Below, piece after piece: positions 16,187 to 24,684 of a stretch of 64,000 nucleotides of DNA. Location: assembly GCF_000021965.1 (NCBI RefSeq), contig NC_011832.1, forward strand, positions 1,178,001 through 1,242,000. Direction: 5' to 3'. Position 1 is the first letter of the stretch, and the number at the start of each line of letters is the position of its first letter. Origin of the DNA: Methanosphaerula palustris E1-9c (GTDB lineage: Archaea > Halobacteriota > Methanomicrobia > Methanomicrobiales > Methanospirillaceae). The notes beneath the pieces are model-generated. The model made no database searches. It saw nothing but the letters and a program-made list of their open reading frames with translations, and had not been told where the DNA came from. The position numbers and the translations under genes are program-made.

Positions 16187-17575
16187 TTAAACCGGGTTCG
16201 GTTGAATTTTTTCCTTTTGAACGGGTAATTCATACTTCTCTGCGATCTCTGTGAACGCGTCTGCCAGGTAATGGACCTGGTTCCAGTTGAGACCGTAGGT
16301 GTTGAGTTTCCAGGTTCGTGTCGCCCCTGCAAACTCTCCGACGATTCCATGTGCGGTCAGTTCGTCACTGAAGAAGAAACCACGACGCTTATGGGTTTGA
16401 GCGACCGTATCATAACTTCCGGTTGTGTCGACCTTTGTGAGGGTATGTTTTCTCGGGTACTCGGACAGTACCTTGCTCCCTTCGACCCGGAGGAGTGCGT
16501 CGATGAAATAATTCGACTTCTTAACCTCCTCATCCCAGTGAAGCACACGTTCTTTGACTGTTGGGAACGATGCCATCATAGATAGCAGGGTCCCGCCCAT
16601 CAGCGTGCACCCGAGCAGTTCAACTTCTTTAATCCCGAACTTGCGCTTGGTCAGGTCACCGACCATGGCAGTGGTCCGGAGTGTTTTCGGGGCGAAATCA
16701 TCGTTTATTGCGAGAACCCCGGACGGCGCCACCGATGCCATACTCTTGTGTCCGGAGCCGACGACAAAGTCTGCTCCGATCTTCTTTCCGTCGACCGGCT
16801 GGACGCCGACGGTATATGCTCCGTTGTAGAGGAAGGGAATGTCATACTGGTGGGCGACTTTCCCAATAGCAGTGATCTCGTGTTCGTTGGCGAACTGGTA
16901 ATCGTAGTGGTCGATCATGACGAGCACTGGAAGTTTTCCGGTCTCGGTCTTGACCTCCTCGATCTTATCGGCTGTGGCCTCTGCGGTCACAATGTTTTTG
17001 TCATTGAGGGGAACTTCTTTGACAATCCCCCCTGCCCCCTCGACTGCGAGGAATTCGGTGTAGTGGGCAAGTGCTGACACAATGACGCTGTCTCCTTTAT
17101 TTACGAGCGTGGATGTGACTGCCTGGAATCCCCGGCGTGCACCGGGTACGACACGGGCCTGGTCCATGTTGAGCCACTTTGCGAGATCTTCATGGAAATC
17201 TGCGATGCTGGGCCGGGTGATCTTGTCAAGCCTGAACGGTTTTCGGCAGAAATCGCAGGTGGAATATCCATCACCATACGAGATGAGCGCTTTTCTTGCC
17301 TCATCGGTCAATCGCCCTGCTGCCTGGATCGGGTGGATATTGATGTACTGTTCCTCACGAGAACGGACATTCAGAGTTCCTGCAATCTTGGTTACTTTAG
17401 GCGTCCCGGTGCCAGCTTCAAGATCAGCAATAATTGCCTTGAGCTCAGTGATCTTTTTCTGGAGTGCCGCCTCCTCTTCGGCATTGAGCCCGGTGGGGAC
17501 TGCTTCTCTGAAGATTCCCCGGATCTCTTCAAGTTCGAAGAGTGCTTCGAATGTTTTTTGTATTTTGATACTCAT
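16187..17575 (-). CDS. pscS: O-phosphoseryl-tRNA:Cys-tRNA synthase with N-terminal extension
   Basis: 462 aa from the ATG at 17575, after the tRNA-Cys. SepCysS converts Sep-tRNA(Cys) to Cys-tRNA(Cys) using PLP and a sulfur donor. Catalytic features are present: C107 and C110 in GYSTCDFCRKPF, PLP lysine K277 in VGSGHKSMAS, and a third conserved Cys, C323, in LLGCTLMGGT. Typical family members are about 380-395 aa; here about 65 extra N-terminal residues include a helix (about 30-53, EEEAALQKKITELKAIIADL) and a linker. This could replace the separate SepCysE scaffold that joins SepRS and SepCysS. It is led by a tRNA-Cys and followed by metY and metX. Confidence 0.95.
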   Translation of the reverse strand: MSIKIQKTFEALFELEEIRGIFREAVPTGLNAEEEAALQKKITELKAIIADLEAGTGTPKVTKIAGTLNVRSREEQYINIHPIQAAGRLTDEARKALISYGDGYSTCDFCRKPFRLDKITRPSIADFHEDLAKWLNMDQARVVPGARRGFQAVTSTLVNKGDSVIVSALAHYTEFLAVEGAGGIVKEVPLNDKNIVTAEATADKIEEVKTETGKLPVLVMIDHYDYQFANEHEITAIGKVAHQYDIPFLYNGAYTVGVQPVDGKKIGADFVVGSGHKSMASVAPSGVLAINDDFAPKTLRTTAMVGDLTKRKFGIKEVELLGCTLMGGTLLSMMASFPTVKERVLHWDEEVKKSNYFIDALLRVEGSKVLSEYPRKHTLTKVDTTGSYDTVAQTHKRRGFFFSDELTAHGIVGEFAGATRTWKLNTYGLNWNQVHYLADAFTEIAEKYELPVQKEKIQPNPV

Positions 17576-17587
17576 GGGAAGACCCCA

Positions 17588-17658
17588 AGCCAGAGCCCGG
17601 AATCGAACCGGGATACGCTGATCTGCAATCAGCCGCGTAGCCACTCCGCCACTCTGGC
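17588..17658 (-). tRNA. tRNA-Cys (GCA) leading the SepCysS operon
   Basis: 71 nt. Acceptor GCCAGAG/CTCTGGC with U73, anticodon stem GCTGA/TCAGC and loop TTGCAGA giving GCA with G37. Its 3' end is 12 nt before the SepCysS ATG, so the mRNA and tRNA are likely one transcript. Two operator palindromes lie just upstream. Confidence 0.93.
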
Positions 17659-17669
17659 ATTATCATAGA

Positions 17670-17685
17670 ATTCACGATTGTGAAT
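17670..17685. promoter_or_regulatory. Palindromic operator, site 2
   Basis: ATTCACGATTGTGAAT, one mismatch to the perfect palindrome, 12 nt upstream of the tRNA-Cys/SepCysS transcript's tRNA 5' end. Confidence 0.65.
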
Positions 17686-17697
17686 CTGACTATATTA

Positions 17698-17713
17698 CAT
17701 AACAATTGTGAAC
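17698..17713. promoter_or_regulatory. Palindromic operator, site 3 (half-conserved)
   Basis: CATAACAATTGTGAAC has the conserved ACAATTGT core and the right arm. It lies 28 nt from site 2, centre to centre. The spacing would allow cooperative binding over the SepCysS promoter, whose TATA-like element lies between the two. Confidence 0.5.
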
Positions 17714-17993
17714 ATATTATAATTGTGGATACGGCGAATATTTCCTGAATCATTGGATACCTTCACGTTGTGACGCAAATTGTGCTGATCTTTTTATGGG
17801 GAGCATTGGAAGCGCTGCGCAGTACTGTGCAAAAATTCAATAATTTCCTGATATTTGCTTTGATTAAAGAATTAAGAGATATCAATCTCCTATGTAAAAA
17901 CTGGGAAACCAGACATGCTGACACCGGTCAGATCGCATCTGAGATCAGAGAACCCTTGTATAAAAAATGATCAACGTTCTCCTCATCGAACTT
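17714..17993. other. Intergenic, no gene recognised
   Basis: AT-rich sequence between divergently placed units. A 66-codon GTG frame at 17770-17970 has no ribosome-binding site or family. A TTCACGTTGTGA near-operator with a 3-nt centre is at 17767-17778. Confidence 0.4.
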
Positions 17994-18989
17994 TTACAGA
18001 TCCCGATGCGGGGTAAGATCACACCCAGTGCAGGGAAGGCACATCGTCTGGGCCTTCATCACATCGAGTCCGTGACGATCGAGTGCAGCCTTGTTGATCC
18101 CTGTCAACTTGAGTAACCTCTCTGGCGATGGACGTTCGACAACGATTTCGCCTTTCCTGAGTGGGTGAGGTGAGATTGGGCGCAGATTCGGGATCACTCC
18201 CATGCTGGCGAGTGTCTCAACACCCTCCAGAACACAGGCATCGCTCTCGCCAAGTCCGATAATAAAATTTGAAGATACATGATTTCTGCCAAAAATTTTG
18301 ACTGCGCCTTTCAGTGCGAGAAGAATCTTGTCAAGAGAAAGTTCCGGGCAGACTCTGTCGAAGATCGATGGATCCATCGTCTCGACATTATATTTAATCT
18401 CTGCAGCCCCTGCTGCATAGAGATCTTCAGTTGAGGTCGGTGTCGGATAGATGGATACGCCGATGGGAAGATCATATCTTTCTCGTAGGTGCCTGACGAT
18501 CTTTACCATATACTGTGCCTCCTTCTCTGGAGATTCAGAAACACCACTCGTAAGAGAGATTGCTTTTACAGTGCCCCGGGTCACCGCTGCGTCGACCAGC
18601 GCGGTTATCTCATCAATGGTTTTTATTCGTCCATCCAACAGGGGTACCGGGCAGAATTTACAGTTATAGATGCATCGCTCGCTTACGGTGATATATGCCT
18701 GCTCCGGGCAGTGACAGAGGGGCAACTCCAGTGTTCCATAGGCAATGATGTGCCCATCCCTCTCCACTCCAACACCTTCTCTCCATGGAATTACTTTTAA
18801 TGGGGATTCCTTCTTGAGCGAGAGGCGGACACGGTGAGTGCCGGATCTGATGAAGAATGACGTCCCGCCCGCACCAGGACCTGCAGTTGCAACAGTTTTT
18901 AAGTCTGCAGGCAGAAGTGTCGAGTCCATATCCGCGCTTCCGATGCTGATCAGGAGCGCCTTTGTTTCAGCAGTGAGTCCCTCTTCCAT
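17994..18989 (-). CDS. Radical SAM protein (COG2516-like, biotin synthase-related)
   Basis: 331 aa from the ATG at 18989. The radical-SAM cluster motif is CIYNCKFC (CX3CX2C) at about 108-115, followed by GVSIYPTP, NVETMDP and FIIGLGES barrel segments. A second cysteine group CLPCTGC lies close to the C-terminus and may bind an auxiliary cluster. The pattern fits the uncharacterised biotin synthase-related archaeal radical SAM group. It is led by a tRNA-Cys whose promoter carries the sulfur-operator palindrome, so it may insert sulfur or act in a cysteine-responsive process. Product unknown. Confidence 0.8.
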   Translation of the reverse strand: MEEGLTAETKALLISIGSADMDSTLLPADLKTVATAGPGAGGTSFFIRSGTHRVRLSLKKESPLKVIPWREGVGVERDGHIIAYGTLELPLCHCPEQAYITVSERCIYNCKFCPVPLLDGRIKTIDEITALVDAAVTRGTVKAISLTSGVSESPEKEAQYMVKIVRHLRERYDLPIGVSIYPTPTSTEDLYAAGAAEIKYNVETMDPSIFDRVCPELSLDKILLALKGAVKIFGRNHVSSNFIIGLGESDACVLEGVETLASMGVIPNLRPISPHPLRKGEIVVERPSPERLLKLTGINKAALDRHGLDVMKAQTMCLPCTGCDLTPHRDL

Positions 18990-19059
18990 TTGTATCAACT
19001 CTGATAAAAAATAAAAAACATTTCCGAGATTCAGGTTATCATCTTCCGGAATGAAAAAA

Positions 19060-19131
19060 AGCCAAGGTCCGGACTTGAACCGGAGTGTAGCTGATCTGCA
19101 ATCAGCCGCGTAGCCGCTCCGCCACCTTGGC
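19060..19131 (-). tRNA. tRNA-Cys (GCA) leading the radical SAM gene
   Basis: 72 nt, acceptor GCCAAGG/CCTTGGC, U73, loop TTGCAGA (GCA, G37). It differs from the rRNA-operon tRNA-Cys at 38077-38148 at two positions only. The 3' end is 70 nt from the radical SAM start. Confidence 0.93.
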
Positions 19132-19137
19132 ATCGAC

Positions 19138-19153
19138 ATTCACAATTGTGACT
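19138..19153. promoter_or_regulatory. Palindromic operator, site 4
   Basis: In the plus-strand reading, ATTCACAATTGTGACT, one mismatch. It lies 6 nt upstream of the tRNA-Cys 5' end and downstream of a TATA-like CTATAAATATT (about 19177-19187), so a bound protein would cover the transcription start. Confidence 0.65.
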
Positions 19154-19719
19154 TGGACATACTATCGTTATCCCGGGAAATATTTATAGATTAATTTACT
19201 GGCAATTTTGTCCTCATCTTTCAGATTGTATGACGCCTGTTCGTCAAAGAGTGGAATCGTATTCTGGGAATATGGGTGGATCTCCTGGATTGACACGGCC
19301 TGAGTAATGGATTCATTGCGTTCAAGGATTGCATTGTTGATCTCTCCTATGTGCAAAGAGGCCAATGCCTGGTTCCCTCCCATTCAGGAAATGTTTGAAG
19401 TGCTGGCGCATCTAACCTCAGGGATATCTTTTCCCAGTGGACAGCGGGGATTTTTCGGCAGCCAGTACCGGACTGGTGCTTCGTCGACTGTACTATGGGG
19501 TGAGTAAGACATTCCACCCATGTTAGATGTTCCAACAATGAAACCTGTAATGCGCGGAGGAGATTTAATTCTCAATTATTATCTCTTATGTGCATAACAA
19601 GAAATTTATCAAAATTGTGAAAATTCAATGAATTTCGAGTGAAATTAAAATATATAGCGAAATTTTCTTTTTTTTTACGTGAATCCACTGATCACGATCT
19701 GATCTGGGGAATCGAAATA
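19154..19719. other. Region with an interrupted minus-strand frame
   Basis: Two minus-strand open segments (19387-19575 from a TTG, and 19168-19383 from an ATG) lie in the same frame and are separated by a single TGA at 19384-19386. Neither half resembles a known family. The stretch could be a decayed gene. A weak operator-like TATCAAAATTGTGAAA is at 19607-19622. Confidence 0.35.
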
Positions 19720-19735
19720 GTTAACAATTGTGAAC
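19720..19735. promoter_or_regulatory. Palindromic operator, site 5
   Basis: GTTAACAATTGTGAAC, with the same ACAATTGT core and matching outer arms, upstream of the winged-helix gene and its putative 12-codon leader. Confidence 0.55.
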
Positions 19736-19760
19736 TCTAATGTTGGTATGGTGATCCACT

Positions 19761-19799
19761 ATGAGGGATCGTTTTTGTTGTAAATGCAAACGGGAATAA
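19761..19799 (+). CDS. Possible Cys-rich leader peptide (12 codons)
   Basis: A short frame MRDRFCCKCKRE with three cysteine codons starts 25 nt after operator site 5 and has GGTGAT 7 nt upstream of its ATG. It precedes the winged-helix gene in another frame. It could be a cysteine-sensing leader or the true N-terminus of that gene before a frameshift. Both ideas are inference from position and composition. Confidence 0.3.
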   Translation: MRDRFCCKCKRE

Positions 19800-19854
19800 C
19801 ACAACTATCGCACAGATCGGGCACCTGCCTCCATCGGCAAAGCTTGTATACAAA

Positions 19855-20046
19855 GTGCTGGAATCGGGTGGACAACTGACACAGAAGGATCTCATCCGCG
19901 AGACCTCCCTGCCATCCCGGACCGTGCGGTATGCATTGAACAGGTTAAAGGAAGAGCAATTCCTTGTCGAGCGTTATTATTTCATTGACGCCCGACAGAG
20001 CCTGTACAGCCTGAACCAATCACAGAGGGAGGTGGTTGCTGTATGA
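19855..20046 (+). CDS. Small winged-helix transcriptional regulator
   Basis: 63 aa from the GTG, but the family-like sequence extends upstream in frame (IGHLPPSAKLVYKVLES, from about 19816), where there is no ATG, GTG or TTG. The domain is a compact winged helix: LTQKDLIRETSLPSRTVRYA is the HTH and LKEEQFLVERYYFIDARQSL the wing. Similar tiny regulators are common in methanogens. Either a rare start codon is used or a frameshift joins it to the ATG frame at 19761. It lies under operator site 5 and could be another candidate regulator or target of the sulfur regulon. Confidence 0.65.
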   Translation: MLESGGQLTQKDLIRETSLPSRTVRYALNRLKEEQFLVERYYFIDARQSLYSLNQSQREVVAV

Positions 20047-20747
20047 TGCGGCCCCACATGTGTCCTACAAACGCGAAAAGCCATGTCTCCAGATGCGGTG
20101 TTGATGCCAGCACCATCGCCCCATCTCTCTTTTTTCAGGTAATTCCCAGATCTCTCTTTCAGCAATCCGGTATGCATCTCCCTTTGACTTGAATCGTGGG
20201 ATTGAAAAATAATTATCTCCAATTTTTGGAGATCCCGTTTCGCGGAAATTTAACCTGAGTAACAGTCTCCAAACACTGTGATTCTACCGATGAAGGTAAC
20301 CATGACGGGCAGATACAAGGACTATTTGGCGACATGGCCGTTGTTCCTGAAAGACTCTAGGGGTCTTTCGACAATAACACTGTCAGGGCTACGCTGGTTT
20401 TCAAGGTCTTTATCGATTCCTTGGTGTCTGGTTTGCATTACCAATCCTTGCGGAGTGGCATGTGGGGATGCGACTGGTTATTATTCAAGCGTCAAAATTC
20501 TCAAACCCATCAACTTTCCATGTATCCTGAATGTCTGGAAAAAATCTGCACACGTATCATCCACTCCAGACTTGACGTTAAGACCTCAATTATCCTGCAT
20601 CTGCAGAGTGTTCTTCCGCCAAAAGGCGTACAAAGCGAAATGATAATTGGCCAGAGAACGAATGGTTATAGATAAAGGACCGTCCTCAATCTCCAGAATT
20701 TCATCAGAACAATTGGAAAACGATTACCGCGCCGGGAAAGGAGAATA
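20047..20747. other. Intergenic, no gene recognised
   Basis: About 700 bases. Overlapping plus-strand frames at 20278-20675 have no ribosome-binding site or recognisable family; they may be a decayed gene. Nothing else is supported. Confidence 0.4.
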
Positions 20748-22382
20748 ATGATATCAGTACTCTATGTAGATGACGACCCGGCGCTGCTGGAGATCGGAAA
20801 GTTATTCCTTGAAAAGATGGGGAATTTTTCTGTTGAAACCTGTCTGTCGGCACTGGAAGCACTCGTTCGGCTGAAACAGAAATCCTACCATGCCGTGCTC
20901 TCGGATTTCGACATGCCGGAGATGAATGGCATCCAGTTTCTCAAACAGGTTCGGGCTGATTACCCGAAACTCCCATTCGTCATCTTTACCGGGAGGGGAC
21001 GGGAGGATGTCGTTGTTGAAGCCCTGAATAATGGTGTGGATTTCTACCTCCAGAAGGGTGGTGAAGCGAAGTCTCAGTTTGCTGAACTCTCCCACAAACT
21101 CCGTCTCGCAGTCCAGAGTCGACGATCTGAGGAACAGATCCAGCATCTCGCTCGATTGTATGCCGTCCTCTCCAAGACCAATGAGGCAGCGACTGGTCTT
21201 CGGGATCGAGATGCGCTGCTCGCAGAAGCATGTCGGATCGCTGTGCATGAGGGGGGTTTTGTGATGGTATGGGCAGGACTCAACGATCCCCAAACTCACA
21301 CGATTAATCCGATCGCCCATTACAGCATAACGGGGAATCCCCTGCTTCCCCCGGCCGAGCCAGGTGATGCCCTCCCGGTTGATGCCCCTCCAACGGATAT
21401 CGCATTTAGAAAAGGGCTTTATAATATTGCTGCTGACAACCGTGACGATCCACGGCTTCTGGACTGGAGAGATGCATTGCTCGCATATGGGTTTGGTTCA
21501 AGTGCTGCATTTCCCCTTCGTTCTGGAGAGCAGGTTATCGGAGCCATGACATTCCATGCCCATGAGCCGCGATTCTTCGATGAGGAGGAGGTGCAGTTGC
21601 TCATTGAACTCACGGATAACCTCTCTATCGCGCTTGAACTCATGGAGCGTGAGCAGGATATAACTGAACTCAAACAGATGAGTGACACCCTCTGGTCTGC
21701 CAATCGGAAACTGAATCTCCTCAATAATATCATTCGTCATGACATCCTCAATACTGTGGCCGGGCTTATTGGTCTTGAGGATATGGCGCTGGATATTATT
21801 CAGGAACGAGAAGTGGCAGGACTCCTGAAAGAGATCAGAGGCTCGACTCAGAAGATCCAGCAGCAGATAGATTTTACCCGGGAGTATCAGGATATCGGAG
21901 TCAAAGCCCCTCAATGGCAGAATGTAACTGATATTGCCTCCCGGGTTGGGGAAGCCCTTGACCAGAATGGCCTCCGGCTCGATGTCGAGTTCGGGGATGT
22001 GGAAGTTTACGCAGATCCTCTGTTGGAGAAAGTCTTCTTCAACCTCATGGACAATGTCATCAGGTATGGAGTGGGTGCAACTGTTATCAGGTTCCACTCC
22101 CACCAATCTGGAACGGATCTCATCCTTTCATGTGAAGATGACGGGGTTGGTGTGCCGGATGATGTGAAAGAACGGATCTTCGAACAGGGATATGGAAATA
22201 ATACCGGGCAGGGATTATTTCTGGTACGGGAGATCCTTGCCATAACCGGGATCTCGATCACAGAAACAGGGGTGTATGGACAGGGTGCCCGATTTGATAT
22301 ACGTGTTCCACAGGATGGATATGGGGTATTGAGGAGGAAAGAACCACACCAGAGTTCCTGCTCTTTATCTGTGCACGAGTGA
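20748..22382 (+). CDS. Hybrid receiver-GAF-histidine kinase
   Basis: 544 aa. Residues 1-115 are a response-regulator receiver (acidic DDD at 8-10, phosphoacceptor D53 in SDFDMPEMNG, K102 in YLQKGG). Residues about 140-305 form a GAF-type sensor domain. A dimerisation/phosphoacceptor helix follows (LLNNIIRHDILNTV, His near 335), then a HATPase with the N-box NLMDNVIRYG, DDGVGVP and GNNTGQGLFLVREI. There is no membrane segment, so it is a cytosolic sensor. The receiver-first layout suggests a phosphorelay role. The C-terminal kinase module closely resembles the two-CW kinase at 24685-25722. Confidence 0.92.
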   Translation: MISVLYVDDDPALLEIGKLFLEKMGNFSVETCLSALEALVRLKQKSYHAVLSDFDMPEMNGIQFLKQVRADYPKLPFVIFTGRGREDVVVEALNNGVDFYLQKGGEAKSQFAELSHKLRLAVQSRRSEEQIQHLARLYAVLSKTNEAATGLRDRDALLAEACRIAVHEGGFVMVWAGLNDPQTHTINPIAHYSITGNPLLPPAEPGDALPVDAPPTDIAFRKGLYNIAADNRDDPRLLDWRDALLAYGFGSSAAFPLRSGEQVIGAMTFHAHEPRFFDEEEVQLLIELTDNLSIALELMEREQDITELKQMSDTLWSANRKLNLLNNIIRHDILNTVAGLIGLEDMALDIIQEREVAGLLKEIRGSTQKIQQQIDFTREYQDIGVKAPQWQNVTDIASRVGEALDQNGLRLDVEFGDVEVYADPLLEKVFFNLMDNVIRYGVGATVIRFHSHQSGTDLILSCEDDGVGVPDDVKERIFEQGYGNNTGQGLFLVREILAITGISITETGVYGQGARFDIRVPQDGYGVLRRKEPHQSSCSLSVHE

Positions 22383-22723
22383 ACTTGTACGAAAATTCCT
22401 TCAATCTATCTGGAATAGGTGTCTGGCAGTCAGGATTAACGGTTGGGGTGTATGTGGGGTGAACGCACTTACTACACAATCTCTCCTGGCCCGCACCCGG
22501 TTTTCTCTCAGTTATAGTATGAGGGCATGATTTGTTTCCAATAAAACCATACCAGGATACTTCCTATAATTCTCTGTCTTCCTGGAAACAGATCTGGACA
22601 GAGAGTTGATCCGGTGGGCAGGATAATTTCATCCAAAAGATTTCAGGTAATTCCCGTCGATGATAAGGATCTCATGGCATCGATCAATAGTGCTGTCTGA
22701 GTCCCTGATAGTGACGTATTTTC
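22383..22723. other. Intergenic, nothing recognised
   Basis: About 340 bases after the kinase. Its right end (from about 22674) belongs to the unit that is duplicated at 23425-23792. Confidence 0.4.
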
Positions 22724-23044
22724 TCATGGTTCAGGTGGATATCCCTTGTTCAGACGCTCCAGTATCTTTGCTGATGTTTCAAACCGGGGTTTCTCCTCCC
22801 ACTGGACCTGCTGGTAAAATTCGCAGTTGAGACAGTTGCCGATCTTTGAGGCAAAGGTCCCCTGTACCTTCCCGCCACACATCGTACCACTGATCGCCCA
22901 GCAGGCCCGACCTCCGTTTTTTCCATGATTCACACCATCAGTTTGTATTTCAGTTGATGCAGGGCAGATCCCAAGATCCGATACATTCACTCCTCCAGGC
23001 TCACGCCCACATTTTTTGAACTCCCAGCAGTTTATATGAGTCAT
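22724..23044 (-). CDS. Two-CW domain protein, copy 1
   Basis: 106 aa from the ATG at 23044 (AGAAGGA upstream). Small cysteine-rich protein of the two-CW type: NCWEFKKCGREPGG at 4-17 and RACWAISGTMCGG at about 45-57, with NCLNCEFY further on. The conserved Cys residues suggest binding of a metal or Fe-S cluster. Function is unknown; the same domain is fused to a histidine kinase 1.7 kb away, so this may be a free sensory module or partner. It is nearly identical to copy 2 at 23472-23792. Confidence 0.8.
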   Translation of the reverse strand: MTHINCWEFKKCGREPGGVNVSDLGICPASTEIQTDGVNHGKNGGRACWAISGTMCGGKVQGTFASKIGNCLNCEFYQQVQWEEKPRFETSAKILERLNKGYPPEP

Positions 23045-23471
23045 CACAGTCCTTCTACTATGGGATATTGATTCAGATTTATCGATCAACAGAACTTTTG
23101 TACGATTGTTTTTCTATCAGATAGGACTATAGATTGCGGCGAAAATTGCTTCTTTTAAATGGCTGCATAAAAATGAACAGGTACTCTGGCATGAGGCCGA
23201 AAGGGCGGGTTCACCTCTGAATGCCTGCTCTTTACTGGCATACTGGTGGACCTGTCCGGTTATTATCCTTATGGATATCAACCAGTGAATATCGTTACGA
23301 AGGTCAATGGCATCTCAATCCTATATACCTGTCAACAGTGATTGATTGAGAGACGATCTCACTGACCGAATTTTACAACCCAACCGAAAACTGGATAAAA
23401 TTATCTGATGAGATGCATCTCGTGGCAGCGATTGATATTATTGCCTGATTCCCAGATGTCGACGTATTTTC
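23045..23471. other. Spacer between the duplicated two-CW genes
   Basis: About 430 bases with no gene. The first part is the promoter side of copy 1; from about 23425 it repeats the downstream flank of the other copy. Confidence 0.4.
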
Positions 23472-23792
23472 TTATGATTCTGGTGGGAATCCCTTGTTCA
23501 GACGCTCCAGTATCTTTGCTGATGTTTCAAACCTGGGTTTCTCCTCCCGCTGTACCCGCTGGTAAAATTCGCAGTTGAGACAGTTGCCGATCTTTGTGGC
23601 AAGGGTTCCCTGCACCTTTCCACCGCACATCGTACCGCTGATCGCCCAGCAGGCCCGGCCCCCATTCATTCCATGATTCACACCATCTGCTAATGTTTCA
23701 GTTGATGCAGGGCAGACCCCAAGTTCCGATACATTCACTCCTCCAGGCTCACGCCCACAATTTTTAAATTCCCAACAGTTTTCATGAGTCAT
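23472..23792 (-). CDS. Two-CW domain protein, copy 2
   Basis: 106 aa. Same architecture as copy 1 with a few substitutions (for example MTHENCWEF versus MTHINCWEF and ATKIGNC versus ASKIGNC). All cysteines are retained, so both copies look functional. Nucleotide similarity covers the coding region and about 50 bp downstream, which points to a recent tandem duplication. Confidence 0.8.
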   Translation of the reverse strand: MTHENCWEFKNCGREPGGVNVSELGVCPASTETLADGVNHGMNGGRACWAISGTMCGGKVQGTLATKIGNCLNCEFYQRVQREEKPRFETSAKILERLNKGFPPES

Positions 23793-24684
23793 AAAAATAC
23801 CCCCTGCAATGGGCTGATTCAGATTGATATCTGCAGGACAGGAACAATGTTGATTTTTCTATCAAAAAAAAGGGACTATTGTCGACTGTTTTACGCGGAC
23901 TTTCATTTGACTGAGAGAATGTACAGGTAACAACGCTGGAGAATTCTGACCTGGGGTCTTGAGTCATACCTTTCTGACGGAAGAAGACCAGTTGATGCAG
24001 TGTGTTCCCTCCACTATTTGCATGTTCATCAGCAACTTTTGCCTGTTTTGAAGTCCTTATCTTTTGGTATCCCTAATATAGAAAATACTAAATCCAGAAC
24101 AACGTACTTCATCTTTAATCCAAAATGGAGTATCCTGAAAGATGGTTTCGTAGTCATTGTTGGAATCTGCTTTCAGGAGAGAGGTGAGTTGTGTGGAACA
24201 GGTACATGAAAATCTAACTCATCTGGAGGTTCCATGGTGTGTCGTTATATGTGTACACAGTCCTTACCCAATAGATCGATGAAGAATATTTAGCAATTCG
24301 GGCAGAGAATACGCCCGGGAGGATCTCTTTATGACAACAATCGCATTATCAAAAAATATTCAATTGGAAATCTCAACATCATCCATTTCCGCTCGTAGGA
24401 GTGTGGATCTCCCATGTCCGATCGGGGCTCTTATGACACGGGCAGAGATTGAACGGAACGAATGGCTGGATAAATAAACCGGCCAGATCGCACATCTCCT
24501 GTATCCTTTCAAATCTCTGGCGGGTCAAAATGAAGGTCTTTTTCCCTGTGAATCTGAAGATGTCCCCAATCATTTTTTTCCATGTGGGTATATACTGAGT
24601 GGAGCCCGGATTCCCGATTAATCTGGGATGAAATTGGGGAATAAAGACTGAACATTGATCAATGTGGCGAATGTAGCCGGAACA
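23793..24684. other. Intergenic, no confident gene
   Basis: About 890 bases of AT-rich sequence. A minus-strand frame at 24379-24975 runs antisense into the kinase gene; its last 80 residues contain CDLAG...CPCHKSP but match nothing known. It is left uncalled. Confidence 0.4.

Noticed and set aside
17770-17970. 66-codon GTG frame after the SepCysS promoter
   Set aside because: No ribosome-binding site; starts inside a near-operator sequence; no family.
20278-20675. Overlapping plus-strand frames before the hybrid kinase
   Set aside because: No recognisable product in any frame; recorded only as possible decayed sequence.
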